From: Candidatus Melainabacteria bacterium
GTDB taxonomy: Bacteria; Cyanobacteriota; Vampirovibrionia; LMEP-6097
Reading direction: 5' to 3'
NCBI GenBank assembly: GCA_018695135.1
Contig: JABHOV010000056.1
Span: 1 to 32,216 of the forward strand
DNA: 32,216 nt
The translations under genes and the position numbers were made by a program. Shown here one piece after another: positions 23,588 to 31,041 of the stretch; position 1 is the first letter of the stretch, and each line of letters begins with the position of its first letter. The notes below the pieces were generated by a model. It made no database searches. It was not told where the DNA came from and was given only the letters and a program-made list of their open reading frames with translations.

Positions 23588-24673
23588 ATGATGGCAAAAG
23601 GCATTCTACTACTACAAATGGGCGGACCTGCTTCAAGCTATGGAGTGGAAGATTTTCTCAATAATTTATTCAATGATCCTTATATCATCCAGCTACCAAG
23701 TTTTATCAAACCATTTCAAAAAAATCTCGCTGCGTACATCGCAAGAGAAAGAGCTCCCAATGTCGCAGTCAACTACGACATGATTGGTGGCAAGTCACCG
23801 ATACTTTTTGAGACTCAATGCCAAGCTAAGGCTCTTGAAAAAAGACTCGGTGGAGAATACAAGTGCTATATCGCCATGCGCTACTCATCTCCCTTCCTCA
23901 AAGAAACTTTGCCGCAGATGGAAACTGATGGAATTGATGAGCTAACAGTCATTCCACTCTACCCACATTATTCAACCGCCACTTCCGGCTCAAGTATCAT
24001 CGAATGCTTAGAGATGTTCTCAGAGACTGGCTTTGACCAAAGAGCCAAAATAAACTATATAGAATCTTGGCACGACAATCCATTTTTTATTGAGCTGTTA
24101 ACAAGACGACTAGAAGATGCCATTGGTGATCTTAAAGAAGCTTATATTCTTTTTTCTGCTCATGGTTTGCCAGTTAAATACATCGACAATGGTGATCCCT
24201 ATCAAAAACAAATCCAAGATAGTGTCGCTTTGATTTGTCAAAGACTGGCTGACTCGCTCAATCTCAAAATCTATCCAGATAAATTAGTCTCTGATCATTT
24301 AACTCTCAATTACTGTATTAGCTACCAAAGTAGAGTAGGACCCGTGAAGTGGCTAGACCCCAATACTGAAGACAAGATCAAAGAGCTTGGTGACAATGGT
24401 TGCAAGAACTTGATCATCCTACCTGTGAGTTTTGTTGGCGATCATATTGAAACCCTGCATGAGCTTGGTATTGAATACAAAGAAGTCGCTGCCCAAAGTG
24501 GTATCATTGACTACCGGATCACTAGATTACCCAAAGCTAATCCCTTATTGATAGAGGCGCTCGCTAACGTCATTGCGAGAAGCAATGCGACGTGGCAATC
24601 TAATGCAAAGTCTGACTCTCTCCACTGGATTGCTTCAGCAAAGCCTCGCAATGACGATAAAATTCAGACATGA
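23588..24673 (+). CDS. hemH: Ferrochelatase with repeat-derived C-terminal tail
   Basis: Inserts ferrous iron into protoporphyrin (or coproporphyrin) in heme synthesis, in the cytoplasm or at the membrane. Marks are LLLQMGGPAS, GGKSPI (67-72), AMRYSSPFL (96-104), VIPLYPHYSTATSGS (121-135), ILFSAHGLPVKYID with catalytic H192, and the late SFVGDHIETLHELGIEY with the conserved glutamate. The enzyme core ends near residue 327. The last 34 residues (VIARSNATWQS to the end) are encoded by an inverted-repeat element, not by family sequence. The tail carries the frame into a 4-bp overlap with the dehydrogenase start. Two adjacent ATG codons begin the gene; a long structured leader precedes it. hemC is also in this window but on the other strand. 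Confidence 0.93.
   Translation: MMAKGILLLQMGGPASSYGVEDFLNNLFNDPYIIQLPSFIKPFQKNLAAYIARERAPNVAVNYDMIGGKSPILFETQCQAKALEKRLGGEYKCYIAMRYSSPFLKETLPQMETDGIDELTVIPLYPHYSTATSGSSIIECLEMFSETGFDQRAKINYIESWHDNPFFIELLTRRLEDAIGDLKEAYILFSAHGLPVKYIDNGDPYQKQIQDSVALICQRLADSLNLKIYPDKLVSDHLTLNYCISYQSRVGPVKWLDPNTEDKIKELGDNGCKNLIILPVSFVGDHIETLHELGIEYKEVAAQSGIIDYRITRLPKANPLLIEALANVIARSNATWQSNAKSDSLHWIASAKPRNDDKIQT
24568..24656. repeat. Protein-embedded palindromic repeat, copy C (hemH 3' end)
   Basis: It begins CGTCATTGCGAG and ends CTCGCAATGACG, with GGCAATC and GGATTGC inside, so the 89-bp unit is an imperfect inverted repeat. The right half matches 4165-4200. It lies fully within the hemH frame. Confidence 0.8.
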
Positions 24674-25746
24674 AAGCACTAGCATACAATCCAAACTCAG
24701 AAAAGACCTCATTTCTAGAACTCATAGAAACTAACAAACCTGAGCTCAAAGCCAACAATGCCATAGTCAAAGTCACTGGCGTCGGCATTTGCGGTTCTGA
24801 TTTGCTCAAACTCAATAGAGCACTAGTTAAGCCTGGGACTATTCTTGGTCACGAAATGGTAGGAATTATTGATGAGATTGCTCCAGAAATGTCTCAGCAA
24901 TATGGTTTCAAACAAGGAGATCGCATTCTGAGTTCTCACCATGTGCCTTGCCTTGAGTGTGACTATTGTTTGCGCGGCAAAGAAAGCCTCTGCACTAAAT
25001 TCAAAACAACTAATTTCAATCCGGGTGCTTTTTGCGAGTACCTCGAACTAAGTGAAGATCATCTGAAGCACACCGTGCAAAAAATCCCTGGTGGGATGAC
25101 AGATGAAGTGGCGAGTTTTACTGAGCCCGTGGCGTGTTGTATCAAGGCGGTCCGTCATTGCGAACATATGATGGTTGTGGCAAGACCTTATCTACAAAGC
25201 GCAAGTTTGACCCATCATGGACCGAAGGTCCCTGATGCAATCCAGACAAAGGTCTTAGTTATAGGACTGGGGTCAATTGGTCTGATCATGGGGCAAGTGA
25301 TTCGACATGATTTTCCAAATTCACAAATTACAGGACTAGACTTACAAGAAACTAGACTCAAGCTTGCCTTGGAATTAGGTTTTGACCAGAGTCTCTCTGC
25401 ATTACAAACCGATAACATCTTTAACATCATCTTTCTTTGTGCTGGAGCCAACGCCACAGTCGACCTAGCTAGCAAACATGCAGCTAATGGAGCAATAATA
25501 GTAGTATTCTCTTCGACTCCAGACGAAACTCATTTCTCTAATAATGATATTTACTATAAAGAACTTACGGTCATGAGTAGCTACTCACCCAATCTAGAAA
25601 ATCTCAAAGAATCTCTTGAGCTCTTGTCCAAGGGAGAGATTAAGGTGGATAAATTAATTAGTCATAGAAGCAATTTGAGTGAACTCGGAGCAAATATCCG
25701 AGATTGCTCTAGCAAAGGCATAAAGACCTATCTTGATATACAATAA
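24670..25746 (+). CDS. Zinc-dependent medium-chain dehydrogenase (threonine/sorbitol dehydrogenase-like)
   Basis: A 358-residue MDR-family oxidoreductase. The catalytic zinc site is C41 (GVGICGSD), H61-E62 (LGHEMVG) and E152 (FTEPVACC); the structural zinc cysteines are C94, C97, C100 and C108 in PCLECDYCLRGKESLC; the nucleotide motif is VLVIGLGSIGLIMGQ (195-209). The substrate is unknown; polyols, amino alcohols or threonine are typical of this branch. Between AVRHC and KVLVIGLG there are about 24 extra residues (near 163-193), where relatives have a short loop. The DNA there begins CGTCATTGCGAACAT and ends near GATGCAATCCAG, resembling the embedded repeat family. The ATG overlaps the hemH stop by 4 bp. 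Confidence 0.88.
   Translation: MKALAYNPNSEKTSFLELIETNKPELKANNAIVKVTGVGICGSDLLKLNRALVKPGTILGHEMVGIIDEIAPEMSQQYGFKQGDRILSSHHVPCLECDYCLRGKESLCTKFKTTNFNPGAFCEYLELSEDHLKHTVQKIPGGMTDEVASFTEPVACCIKAVRHCEHMMVVARPYLQSASLTHHGPKVPDAIQTKVLVIGLGSIGLIMGQVIRHDFPNSQITGLDLQETRLKLALELGFDQSLSALQTDNIFNIIFLCAGANATVDLASKHAANGAIIVVFSSTPDETHFSNNDIYYKELTVMSSYSPNLENLKESLELLSKGEIKVDKLISHRSNLSELGANIRDCSSKGIKTYLDIQ
25153..25246. repeat. Probable protein-embedded repeat, copy D (in the dehydrogenase)
   Basis: The edges CGTCATTGCGA and GATGCAATCCAG recall copies A-C, and the region encodes residues absent from relatives. Core similarity is weak, so membership is probable rather than certain. Confidence 0.5.
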
Positions 25747-25751
25747 AACCA

Positions 25752-26048
25752 ATGGACTATCATTTTGATAAATACGAAAAACGCTTAATAGATTATCTCA
25801 AAAAGTTAAATCTCAATGGTTCTAGCATTTTACTTTTTGGATCGAGGGCTCGAAGAGACCATAGTGAAGGATCAGATATTGATATTGCTATCGACAATCT
25901 ACCTGAAACTATTAAATTATCTAAGATACAGGAAGAATTAGATAAACTCAACCTGCCTTATCACATTGATTTAATTGATCTTAACTCTGTTGATCAAAAG
26001 TTTTATAATAAATGCTTGCAGGAGGCAATCAATATACAAGATGTCTAA
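25752..26048 (+). CDS. MNT-type minimal nucleotidyltransferase (antitoxin-like)
   Basis: A 98-residue nucleotidyltransferase of the MNT family. The motif LLFGSRARRDHSEGSDIDIAI gives the GS pair (G30-S31) and metal-binding D42 and D44; a third acidic position lies in HIDLIDL near 73. Members pair with HEPT-fold proteins as in HI0073/HI0074 and act as antitoxins or nucleotidyl-modifying partners. The partner gene follows with an 8-bp overlap. It starts 5 bp after the dehydrogenase stop, so it may be read from the same transcript as hemH. Confidence 0.88.
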   Translation: MDYHFDKYEKRLIDYLKKLNLNGSSILLFGSRARRDHSEGSDIDIAIDNLPETIKLSKIQEELDKLNLPYHIDLIDLNSVDQKFYNKCLQEAINIQDV

Positions 26049-26439
26049 ACTAAAAACAAAACACGAAAATGCCACTAAAGCTCTTCACGCTTTAAAACAA
26101 ATGCTAACAAGAGATCATAATGATGAGGCTGTTAGAGATTCTATAATCAAACGCTTTGAATTTACTGTTGAGCTCTCTTGGAAACTCTACAAAGTTTTTT
26201 TTGAGATTAGCTCTCACAAAATCAATTTTCCCAAAGATGTTTTTCGTGAAATGCTTGAATACAAAATCCTCAGCAGCCAAGAAATTGAACAAGCACTCAA
26301 TATGATTGATGCACGTAACACAACTGCTCATGAATACAGTGAAAGCAAAGCCACAAACCTAGTTGAAGAAATCCCTCAATATATTCCAATTCTTGACAAA
26401 ATGCTTAATTATAAAGGTTTACTAGAAAGTATCCAGTAA
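26041..26439 (+). CDS. HEPT-domain partner of MNT (HI0074-like)
   Basis: A 132-residue helical protein of the HI0074 / nucleotidyltransferase substrate-binding family. RFEFTVELSWKLYKVFFE (38-55) and the end IDARNTTAHEYSE carry the family pattern; R92 and H97 form the Rx4H motif used by HEPT toxins for RNA cleavage. I place the start at ATG 26041, overlapping the MNT stop by 8 bp. An open frame extends upstream to 25975 but only inside the MNT gene. Together the two genes look like a toxin-antitoxin or nucleotidyl-transfer pair. Whether it is toxic is not known. Confidence 0.85.
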   Translation: MSKLKTKHENATKALHALKQMLTRDHNDEAVRDSIIKRFEFTVELSWKLYKVFFEISSHKINFPKDVFREMLEYKILSSQEIEQALNMIDARNTTAHEYSESKATNLVEEIPQYIPILDKMLNYKGLLESIQ

Positions 26440-26462
26440 AAGAACTTCTCTTTATCTTTTGC

Positions 26463-26468
26463 TATAAT
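26463..26468 (+). promoter_or_regulatory. -10 box for the class V aminotransferase
   Basis: TTTTGC is followed by TATAAT, and ten bases later by ATG, predicting a leader of about 4 nt. TG at -15/-14 makes it an extended -10. Confidence 0.55.
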
Positions 26469-26478
26469 CAAGGTTCTT

Positions 26479-27579
26479 ATGGCCTCCCTCACAAAACAAA
26501 AACATCCCTACCTCATGATCCCTGGACCTACTCCAGTCCCTCAAGAGGTTTTGCAAGCACTCGCTGAGCACCCACTTGGGCACCGCTCCAAAGAATTTTC
26601 TAAGATATTTATGTCAGCAACTGAAAAGCTTCAGTGGTTAGGACAAACCAAGAATGATGTTTTTATTTACACAGCATCAGGTACTGGTGCAATGGAAGGA
26701 GCGATTGCAAACACCATCAACAGAGGCGACAAAGTACTTTGCCTAGCGATTGGCGTTTTTGGTCAACGCTTCGCTGATATCGCAAAACTCTATGGCGCTG
26801 AAGTTACAGTAGTCAAAGCAGATTCTGGCAAGTGTATCAGTCCTCAAGAATTAAAAGAAGCTCTCGCTAAAGACAAGTTCAAAGCCGTTACTCTAACTCA
26901 CTCAGAGACCAGCACTGGGACAGCAAACGATATCAAAACATTAGTGCCTCTTATTAAAGAGCACGGCGCGCTTAGTATCGTTGACGTAGTTACTTCACTT
27001 GGTTGCATGGATGTGCGCATGGATGAGTGGGGCATAGATGTGATGCTTTCTGGTTCACAAAAGGGTTTTATGATTCCTCCAGGCTTGAGCTTTATTTATG
27101 TCTCAGAAAATGCTTACAAAGCTAAAGCAAGTTGTACTAGTCCTTGTTACTATTTTTGCTGGACTCAAGCTCGCAAAGCTCTCAATGACAACACTACACC
27201 GTGGACTCCCAATGTCTCTCACATAGTGGCTTTGGAACTTGCTTTGCAGATGATGGTTGAAGAAGGACTTGAAAATATCCTGGCTCGCCACACTAGAGTT
27301 AGAGACAAGTTGCGTAATGGGCTTAGAGATCTTGGTCTTAAACTATTGACTGAAGACAGTTCAGCCTCTTGCGCGATCACTGCTATCTACCCGCCTGAAG
27401 GAGTTGCAGTACCGGATATTCGCAAAGCCTTTCAAGAAGATCACAATATAATCATTGCCAACGGACAAAAAGAACTCAAAGACAAGATCTTCCGTATGGG
27501 TCATCTTGGATTTGTAAGTGATGAAAATATAGATATGGGCTTGAATGCGCTCAAGGCTGTTCTCAATAAGCTAAAATAG
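26479..27579 (+). CDS. Class V aminotransferase (serine/alanine-glyoxylate type)
   Basis: A PLP enzyme of 366 residues in the family of serine-pyruvate, serine-glyoxylate and alanine-glyoxylate aminotransferases; one cyanobacterial branch is misnamed soluble hydrogenase small subunit. It opens with MIPGPTPVPQEVLQAL and LGHRSKEFS, shows TASGTGAMEGAIANT for cofactor phosphate binding, TLTHSETSTGT, VDVVTSLGCMDV with the PLP aspartate, and SGSQKGFMIPPGLSF with the Schiff-base lysine, then the C-terminal RMGHLGFVSDENI. The exact amino donor and acceptor cannot be settled by eye. Glyoxylate-to-glycine conversion would fit with the glycine-producing kbl/tdh pathway in the same window, but this is inference. 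Confidence 0.92.
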   Translation: MASLTKQKHPYLMIPGPTPVPQEVLQALAEHPLGHRSKEFSKIFMSATEKLQWLGQTKNDVFIYTASGTGAMEGAIANTINRGDKVLCLAIGVFGQRFADIAKLYGAEVTVVKADSGKCISPQELKEALAKDKFKAVTLTHSETSTGTANDIKTLVPLIKEHGALSIVDVVTSLGCMDVRMDEWGIDVMLSGSQKGFMIPPGLSFIYVSENAYKAKASCTSPCYYFCWTQARKALNDNTTPWTPNVSHIVALELALQMMVEEGLENILARHTRVRDKLRNGLRDLGLKLLTEDSSASCAITAIYPPEGVAVPDIRKAFQEDHNIIIANGQKELKDKIFRMGHLGFVSDENIDMGLNALKAVLNKLK

Positions 27580-27634
27580 GCTATTTTACTAAGATATCAG
27601 ATATTTTAACAGATGCACCCTTCAAATTATCGGG

Positions 27635-27640
27635 TATAAT
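27635..27640 (+). promoter_or_regulatory. -10 box for the DUF4143-type ATPase
   Basis: TATAAT, AAAGAG, ATG. The spacing fits leaderless transcription; AAAGAG could alternatively be a Shine-Dalgarno sequence if transcription starts further upstream. Confidence 0.55.
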
Positions 27641-27646
27641 AAAGAG

Positions 27647-28900
27647 ATGACTCTTCGAATTATCGCCCGATTGAGATATAACAAGCTCAAAGAGCTGCTA
27701 AAAGAGCCTGAAATTATACTAATAACCGGGGCCAGGCAAGTAGGCAAGACTACTTTGATGCGCAAGCTTGAGCAAGAATTACAAATACAAGGTGAGCAGA
27801 CTATCTTTCTTAACTTGGATATTGAAGCTGACTCGAGGTATTTTGAATCACAAGCGAAGCTAATTAAAAAACTAGAACTTGATTGTTCTAAAGACAAAGC
27901 ATATGTGTTTATAGATGAAATACAACGAAAAGAGAACGCTGGTCTTTTTCTCAAAGGCTTGTACGATATGAAACTAAACTACAAGTTTATAGTTTCTGGT
28001 TCAGGCAGCTTAGAACTCAAAGAAAAAATCTCTGAATCTTTAGCTGGTAGAAAGAGATCTATCGAACTAAGACCGGTGAGTTTTGTTGAATTTCTCAATT
28101 TCAAAACCGAATACAAATACGAAAATAAACTCGGCTCATTCTTTGAAATCGAAACCGAAAAAGCGAAGCTATTGCTACAAGAATATCTCAACTTTGGTGG
28201 CTACCCTAAAGTCGTCACCTCTACAAGCCTAGAAGAAAAACAAAGAGCGATAGCTGAAATCTACACAAGCTATTTAGACAAAGATATCAAAGCACTACTC
28301 AATCTAGAAAGACCAGACGCTTATACCAAAATGATTCGAATACTCGCTGCACAACTCGGGCAAACTCTTAACTACAGTGAACTTGCTTCGCAGACTGGAC
28401 TTGCCACTGAAACACTCAAGAAATATCTCGACTACGCCGAAAAAACTTTTGCTATCCAAATCATCAGTCCTTATTTTAAAAACAAGACAAAAGAAATCAC
28501 AAAATCACCAGAAGTCTATTTCAATGATATTGGTCTAAGAAACTATACTATCGATGAGTTTGGCTCTATTACTAATGAAACAGAGTATTCCTTTCTTTTT
28601 GAAAACCTCATATTAGATATTCTCAAAGAAAACAATCTTAATAGCTCTAGAGAAATTCATTTCTGGCGTACTACAGACAAAGCCGAAGTGGATTTTATTA
28701 TTGACTCCGCTAAAACAGTAGTACCTGTGGAAGTGAAGTATTCTCATTACCAGAAAGCTAAAATACCAAGTTCACTTAAAAGTTTTATCAAAAAATATAA
28801 GCCCAAAGAAGCTTGGCTAATCAACTTAGGGCTTAGAGAAGAGCTTGAATATGAAAATTGTAAAGTTAGATTTATCACTTTAGCTGATCTGTTGACCTAA
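27647..28900 (+). CDS. AAA-type ATPase with DUF4143 and nuclease-like C-terminus
   Basis: A 417-residue member of a widespread family of P-loop ATPases. Walker A is ITGARQVGKTTLM (26-38), Walker B is AYVFIDEIQRKENAG, and SGSGSLELKEKISESLAGR is the usual sensor and arginine region. The middle has a winged-helix-like part (TLNYSELASQTGLATETLKKYLDYAE). The C-terminal DUF4143 portion ends with a PD-(D/E)xK-like pattern: D349 in AEVDFII and E362-V-K364 in VPVEVKYS, so a restriction-type nuclease fold is possible. The biological role of this family is poorly known; members are often single genes, patchily distributed and likely horizontally moved. It stands alone here. Confidence 0.85.
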   Translation: MTLRIIARLRYNKLKELLKEPEIILITGARQVGKTTLMRKLEQELQIQGEQTIFLNLDIEADSRYFESQAKLIKKLELDCSKDKAYVFIDEIQRKENAGLFLKGLYDMKLNYKFIVSGSGSLELKEKISESLAGRKRSIELRPVSFVEFLNFKTEYKYENKLGSFFEIETEKAKLLLQEYLNFGGYPKVVTSTSLEEKQRAIAEIYTSYLDKDIKALLNLERPDAYTKMIRILAAQLGQTLNYSELASQTGLATETLKKYLDYAEKTFAIQIISPYFKNKTKEITKSPEVYFNDIGLRNYTIDEFGSITNETEYSFLFENLILDILKENNLNSSREIHFWRTTDKAEVDFIIDSAKTVVPVEVKYSHYQKAKIPSSLKSFIKKYKPKEAWLINLGLREELEYENCKVRFITLADLLT

Positions 28901-28979
28901 AACAAGACCTTTGATAGAGACCACGAGATAAACTTGACTCCAAGCACCTTTTATTGATACTCTTATCTCAAGCAAGGCA

Positions 28980-29519
28980 ATGAATAAAATACTACCAGCA
29001 TTAACATTAGCAGCAGCTAGCTTATTTACCATCAGGGGTCAAGATCTTGAGGCAGCAGAGCCTGCAGCAAAACCAAATCCTATTTATTCTGCAGATGAAC
29101 AAACCACTCAAGTTGTTCCAAGCCAAAGACCAGCAGTAAGCTCACGCAGTCAAGCAGAAGTTTTGGCACAAAGAATTAAGCCAAACTTGCTCAAAAAACC
29201 AATAAGTAACTGGATGTTTAGACCAAGCTATGCTGGACAAGGGCAAGAAACCATCAAACCACTTACTCAAGGCTATCCTAAAAGTCAATCTAGAGTAGAA
29301 CCAGCCACAAGAGGCAACTGGATTCTTGGACCCAATGGTAGAGTCTACCGTCCAGGTGAAACTATCTATCCAAGATCACCAGGTTATAGTTATTATGACA
29401 GAAGTTATTGGCATGGAAGATCGCTGCCAGGAACGGACCCTCGTTTCGATCCACACAGAAGTTCTTCGCTAAGACTCAGTCCTCAATCCCGCCAAAATCT
29501 CTTTCGCTTCAGTCGCTAA
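28980..29519 (+). CDS. Small secreted Pro/Arg/Tyr-rich protein
   Basis: An unrecognised 179-residue protein. The N-terminus MNKILPALTLAAASLFTIRG looks like a Sec signal peptide, with cleavage perhaps around the LEAAEPA region. The rest is low in hydrophobic residues and rich in proline, arginine, serine, glycine and tyrosine (RVYRPGETIYPRSPGYSYYD), suggesting a disordered exported protein. It has no domain I can name. The ribosome binding site is poor (AAGG two bases from the ATG). Its last 17 codons overlap the 3' end of the convergent hemC by 51 bp, so either its true end is compact or the two genes constrain each other. Confidence 0.55.
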   Translation: MNKILPALTLAAASLFTIRGQDLEAAEPAAKPNPIYSADEQTTQVVPSQRPAVSSRSQAEVLAQRIKPNLLKKPISNWMFRPSYAGQGQETIKPLTQGYPKSQSRVEPATRGNWILGPNGRVYRPGETIYPRSPGYSYYDRSYWHGRSLPGTDPRFDPHRSSSLRLSPQSRQNLFRFSR

Positions 29520-30416
29520 AAACAGCTCGCCGAATTCTTGACCAAGCCGTTCTGGCTGAGCCACTGAACCGCTATGTTCTAAACGAATAATTTGAGAACC
29601 ATCAAGACTAGCAACAATGCCAATAAGCTCAATTATTGCATTCTCGCCAAAACCTCTCAAGGAAGAATGAACACCAATGGGCACCTGACAACCACCTTGC
29701 AGCGATCTTAAAAATGCTCGCTCTGCTTTAACTATCGCTTCATCAACTGGAGAGTTGAGGCTTTTACGCAGAAACTCACGCAAGTCGTTACGACCAGATT
29801 TGATTTCGATAGCAAGAGCTCCTTGACCAACCGCTGGTAAAATCTCAAGTGGGTTCAAGTACTCACCAATCGAGTCTTGCATGCCAAGGCGATTGAGTCC
29901 TGCTGCTGCAAGTACAATGCCATCATATCCATTGGCTGGATTATTGAGTTTTTTAAAACGAGTTTGCAAGTTACCACGAATATCTACAAAGTTGATTTGA
30001 GGGTATTTATTTTGGAGCTGAGCGATTCTTCTTAAACTAGAAGTGCCGATTGTTTTAGCTTGCTTGAGTGATGAAACCCCACTATAGCCAGAAAAACAAA
30101 CCACGTCACGAATATCTTCACGACTACTAGTAACGCAAATCTCCAAGCCTTCAGGCAATTGCGTTGGCAAGTCTTTCATGGAATGAACCGCAAGATCTAT
30201 AGTCCCAGCCAATAATTCATTTTCAAGTTCTTTAGTAAATAATGCTTTGTCACCTATTTTAGAGAGCGCAGTATCAAGGATCTTGTCACCCTGAGTTTTA
30301 ATTTCAATAATCTCAATTGCAAGATCAGGATATTGCAGAAGCAATATGTCCCGGACCCAACGAGTTTGGACTAAAGCAAGCTTGCTATCTCTAGTTCCAA
30401 TTTTAAGATTCTTCAT
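29469..30416 (-). CDS. hemC: Porphobilinogen deaminase (hydroxymethylbilane synthase)
   Basis: Joins four porphobilinogen units into hydroxymethylbilane in heme synthesis, in the cytosol. The 315 residues show IGTRDSKLALVQTRWV (6-21), KTQGDKILDTALSKIGDKALFTKELE in two parts, DLAVHSMKDLPTQLPEGL, GTSSLRRIAQL, DIRGNLQTRF, VGQGALAIE, and the dipyrromethane-cofactor cysteine in LQGGCQVPIG (near 240). The ATG overlaps the end of the upstream HEPT gene by 14 bp, so it is the last gene of a pyrH-MNT-HEPT-hemC run. The 3' end overlaps the convergent secreted-protein gene. Confidence 0.95.
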   Translation of the reverse strand: MKNLKIGTRDSKLALVQTRWVRDILLLQYPDLAIEIIEIKTQGDKILDTALSKIGDKALFTKELENELLAGTIDLAVHSMKDLPTQLPEGLEICVTSSREDIRDVVCFSGYSGVSSLKQAKTIGTSSLRRIAQLQNKYPQINFVDIRGNLQTRFKKLNNPANGYDGIVLAAAGLNRLGMQDSIGEYLNPLEILPAVGQGALAIEIKSGRNDLREFLRKSLNSPVDEAIVKAERAFLRSLQGGCQVPIGVHSSLRGFGENAIIELIGIVASLDGSQIIRLEHSGSVAQPERLGQEFGELFLATEAKEILAGLRTES

Positions 30417-30744
30417 AAATTAATTCATCTCTTAGAATCACTATTTCTTTTCTTAAAGTGGGTACATGGTCAACCAAAATATCTAAAATTACATCCCACT
30501 CAACATCAAAATATCTATGTACAACCTTATCTCTAAATCTACTGATGCTCTTCCAGTCTAAATCAGGAACCAAGTCTCGACTCTTCTCACTAATAGCTTT
30601 AGCAGCTTCACCAATAATAATCAAATAATTGAGCATTCCATAACGATAGGTCTCATCATGAGCATACTTATTCTCACTAAAATCTCGATCAATTTTATCG
30701 AGAATAGTTAATATATCTTCTACTCTTTCTCGATCATGTCGCAT
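30403..30744 (-). CDS. HepT-like HEPT-domain ribonuclease toxin (DUF86)
   Basis: A 113-residue DUF86 protein. RFRDKVVHRYFDVEWDVI contains the RX4HXY toxin motif (R71, H76, Y78). In the studied Shewanella system the antitoxin MntA AMPylates the tyrosine of this motif, and HepT acts on RNA when free. It starts inside the end of the MNT gene (25-bp overlap) and overlaps hemC by 14 bp, so expression is tied to both. It belongs to a different HEPT subfamily from the gene at 26041-26439. Confidence 0.88.
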   Translation of the reverse strand: MRHDRERVEDILTILDKIDRDFSENKYAHDETYRYGMLNYLIIIGEAAKAISEKSRDLVPDLDWKSISRFRDKVVHRYFDVEWDVILDILVDHVPTLRKEIVILRDELIYEES

Positions 30745-31037
30745 ATAGGTATTGCCTCCAGAAGAACATGTTCTTTAAGTCTTGATTTTAAAGAAGATGC
30801 TGTTCCTAGATCAACTTCCATCCCCAATAAGTCCTCCAAATCAACTAATAAACCACCAGGAAACCAAGCTGATCTTTTTTCTTTTGGTCCTTTATCGATC
30901 AAAAAATCTATATCACTATTCTTATGAAAATCCTTCCTTGCAACTGAGCCAAAAAGACGAATGTTTTCAGCACCATGCTTATCAGCCAACTTAAGAATGT
31001 CAGGAGCTTTCTTTTGGACTAAGCGATAAAGATCCAT
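30720..31037 (-). CDS. MntA-like minimal nucleotidyltransferase antitoxin
   Basis: With the start at ATG 31037 this is a 105-residue MNT protein. LFGSVARKDFHKNSDIDFLI gives G30-S31 and metal-binding D42 and D44; MEVDLGTAS supplies a possible third acid. Family members neutralise the HepT toxin, in part by adding AMP to it, and the HepT gene follows directly. The start lies 4 bp after the pyrH stop; a longer frame to 31067 would run into pyrH and is less likely. Insertion of a toxin-antitoxin pair between pyrH and hemC looks acquired, but no repeats or scars were seen at its edges. Confidence 0.87.
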   Translation of the reverse strand: MDLYRLVQKKAPDILKLADKHGAENIRLFGSVARKDFHKNSDIDFLIDKGPKEKRSAWFPGGLLVDLEDLLGMEVDLGTASSLKSRLKEHVLLEAIPICDMIEKE

Positions 31038-31041
31038 AAAC

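Noticed and set aside
25975-26040. Extended N-terminus for the HEPT gene
   Set aside because: It lies wholly within the MNT gene; ATG 26041 gives the usual family start and an 8-bp overlap.
27571-27600. Terminator after the class V aminotransferase (AAAATAG-G-CTATTTT)
   Set aside because: The hairpin is AT-only apart from two pairs and has a one-base centre, too weak to call.
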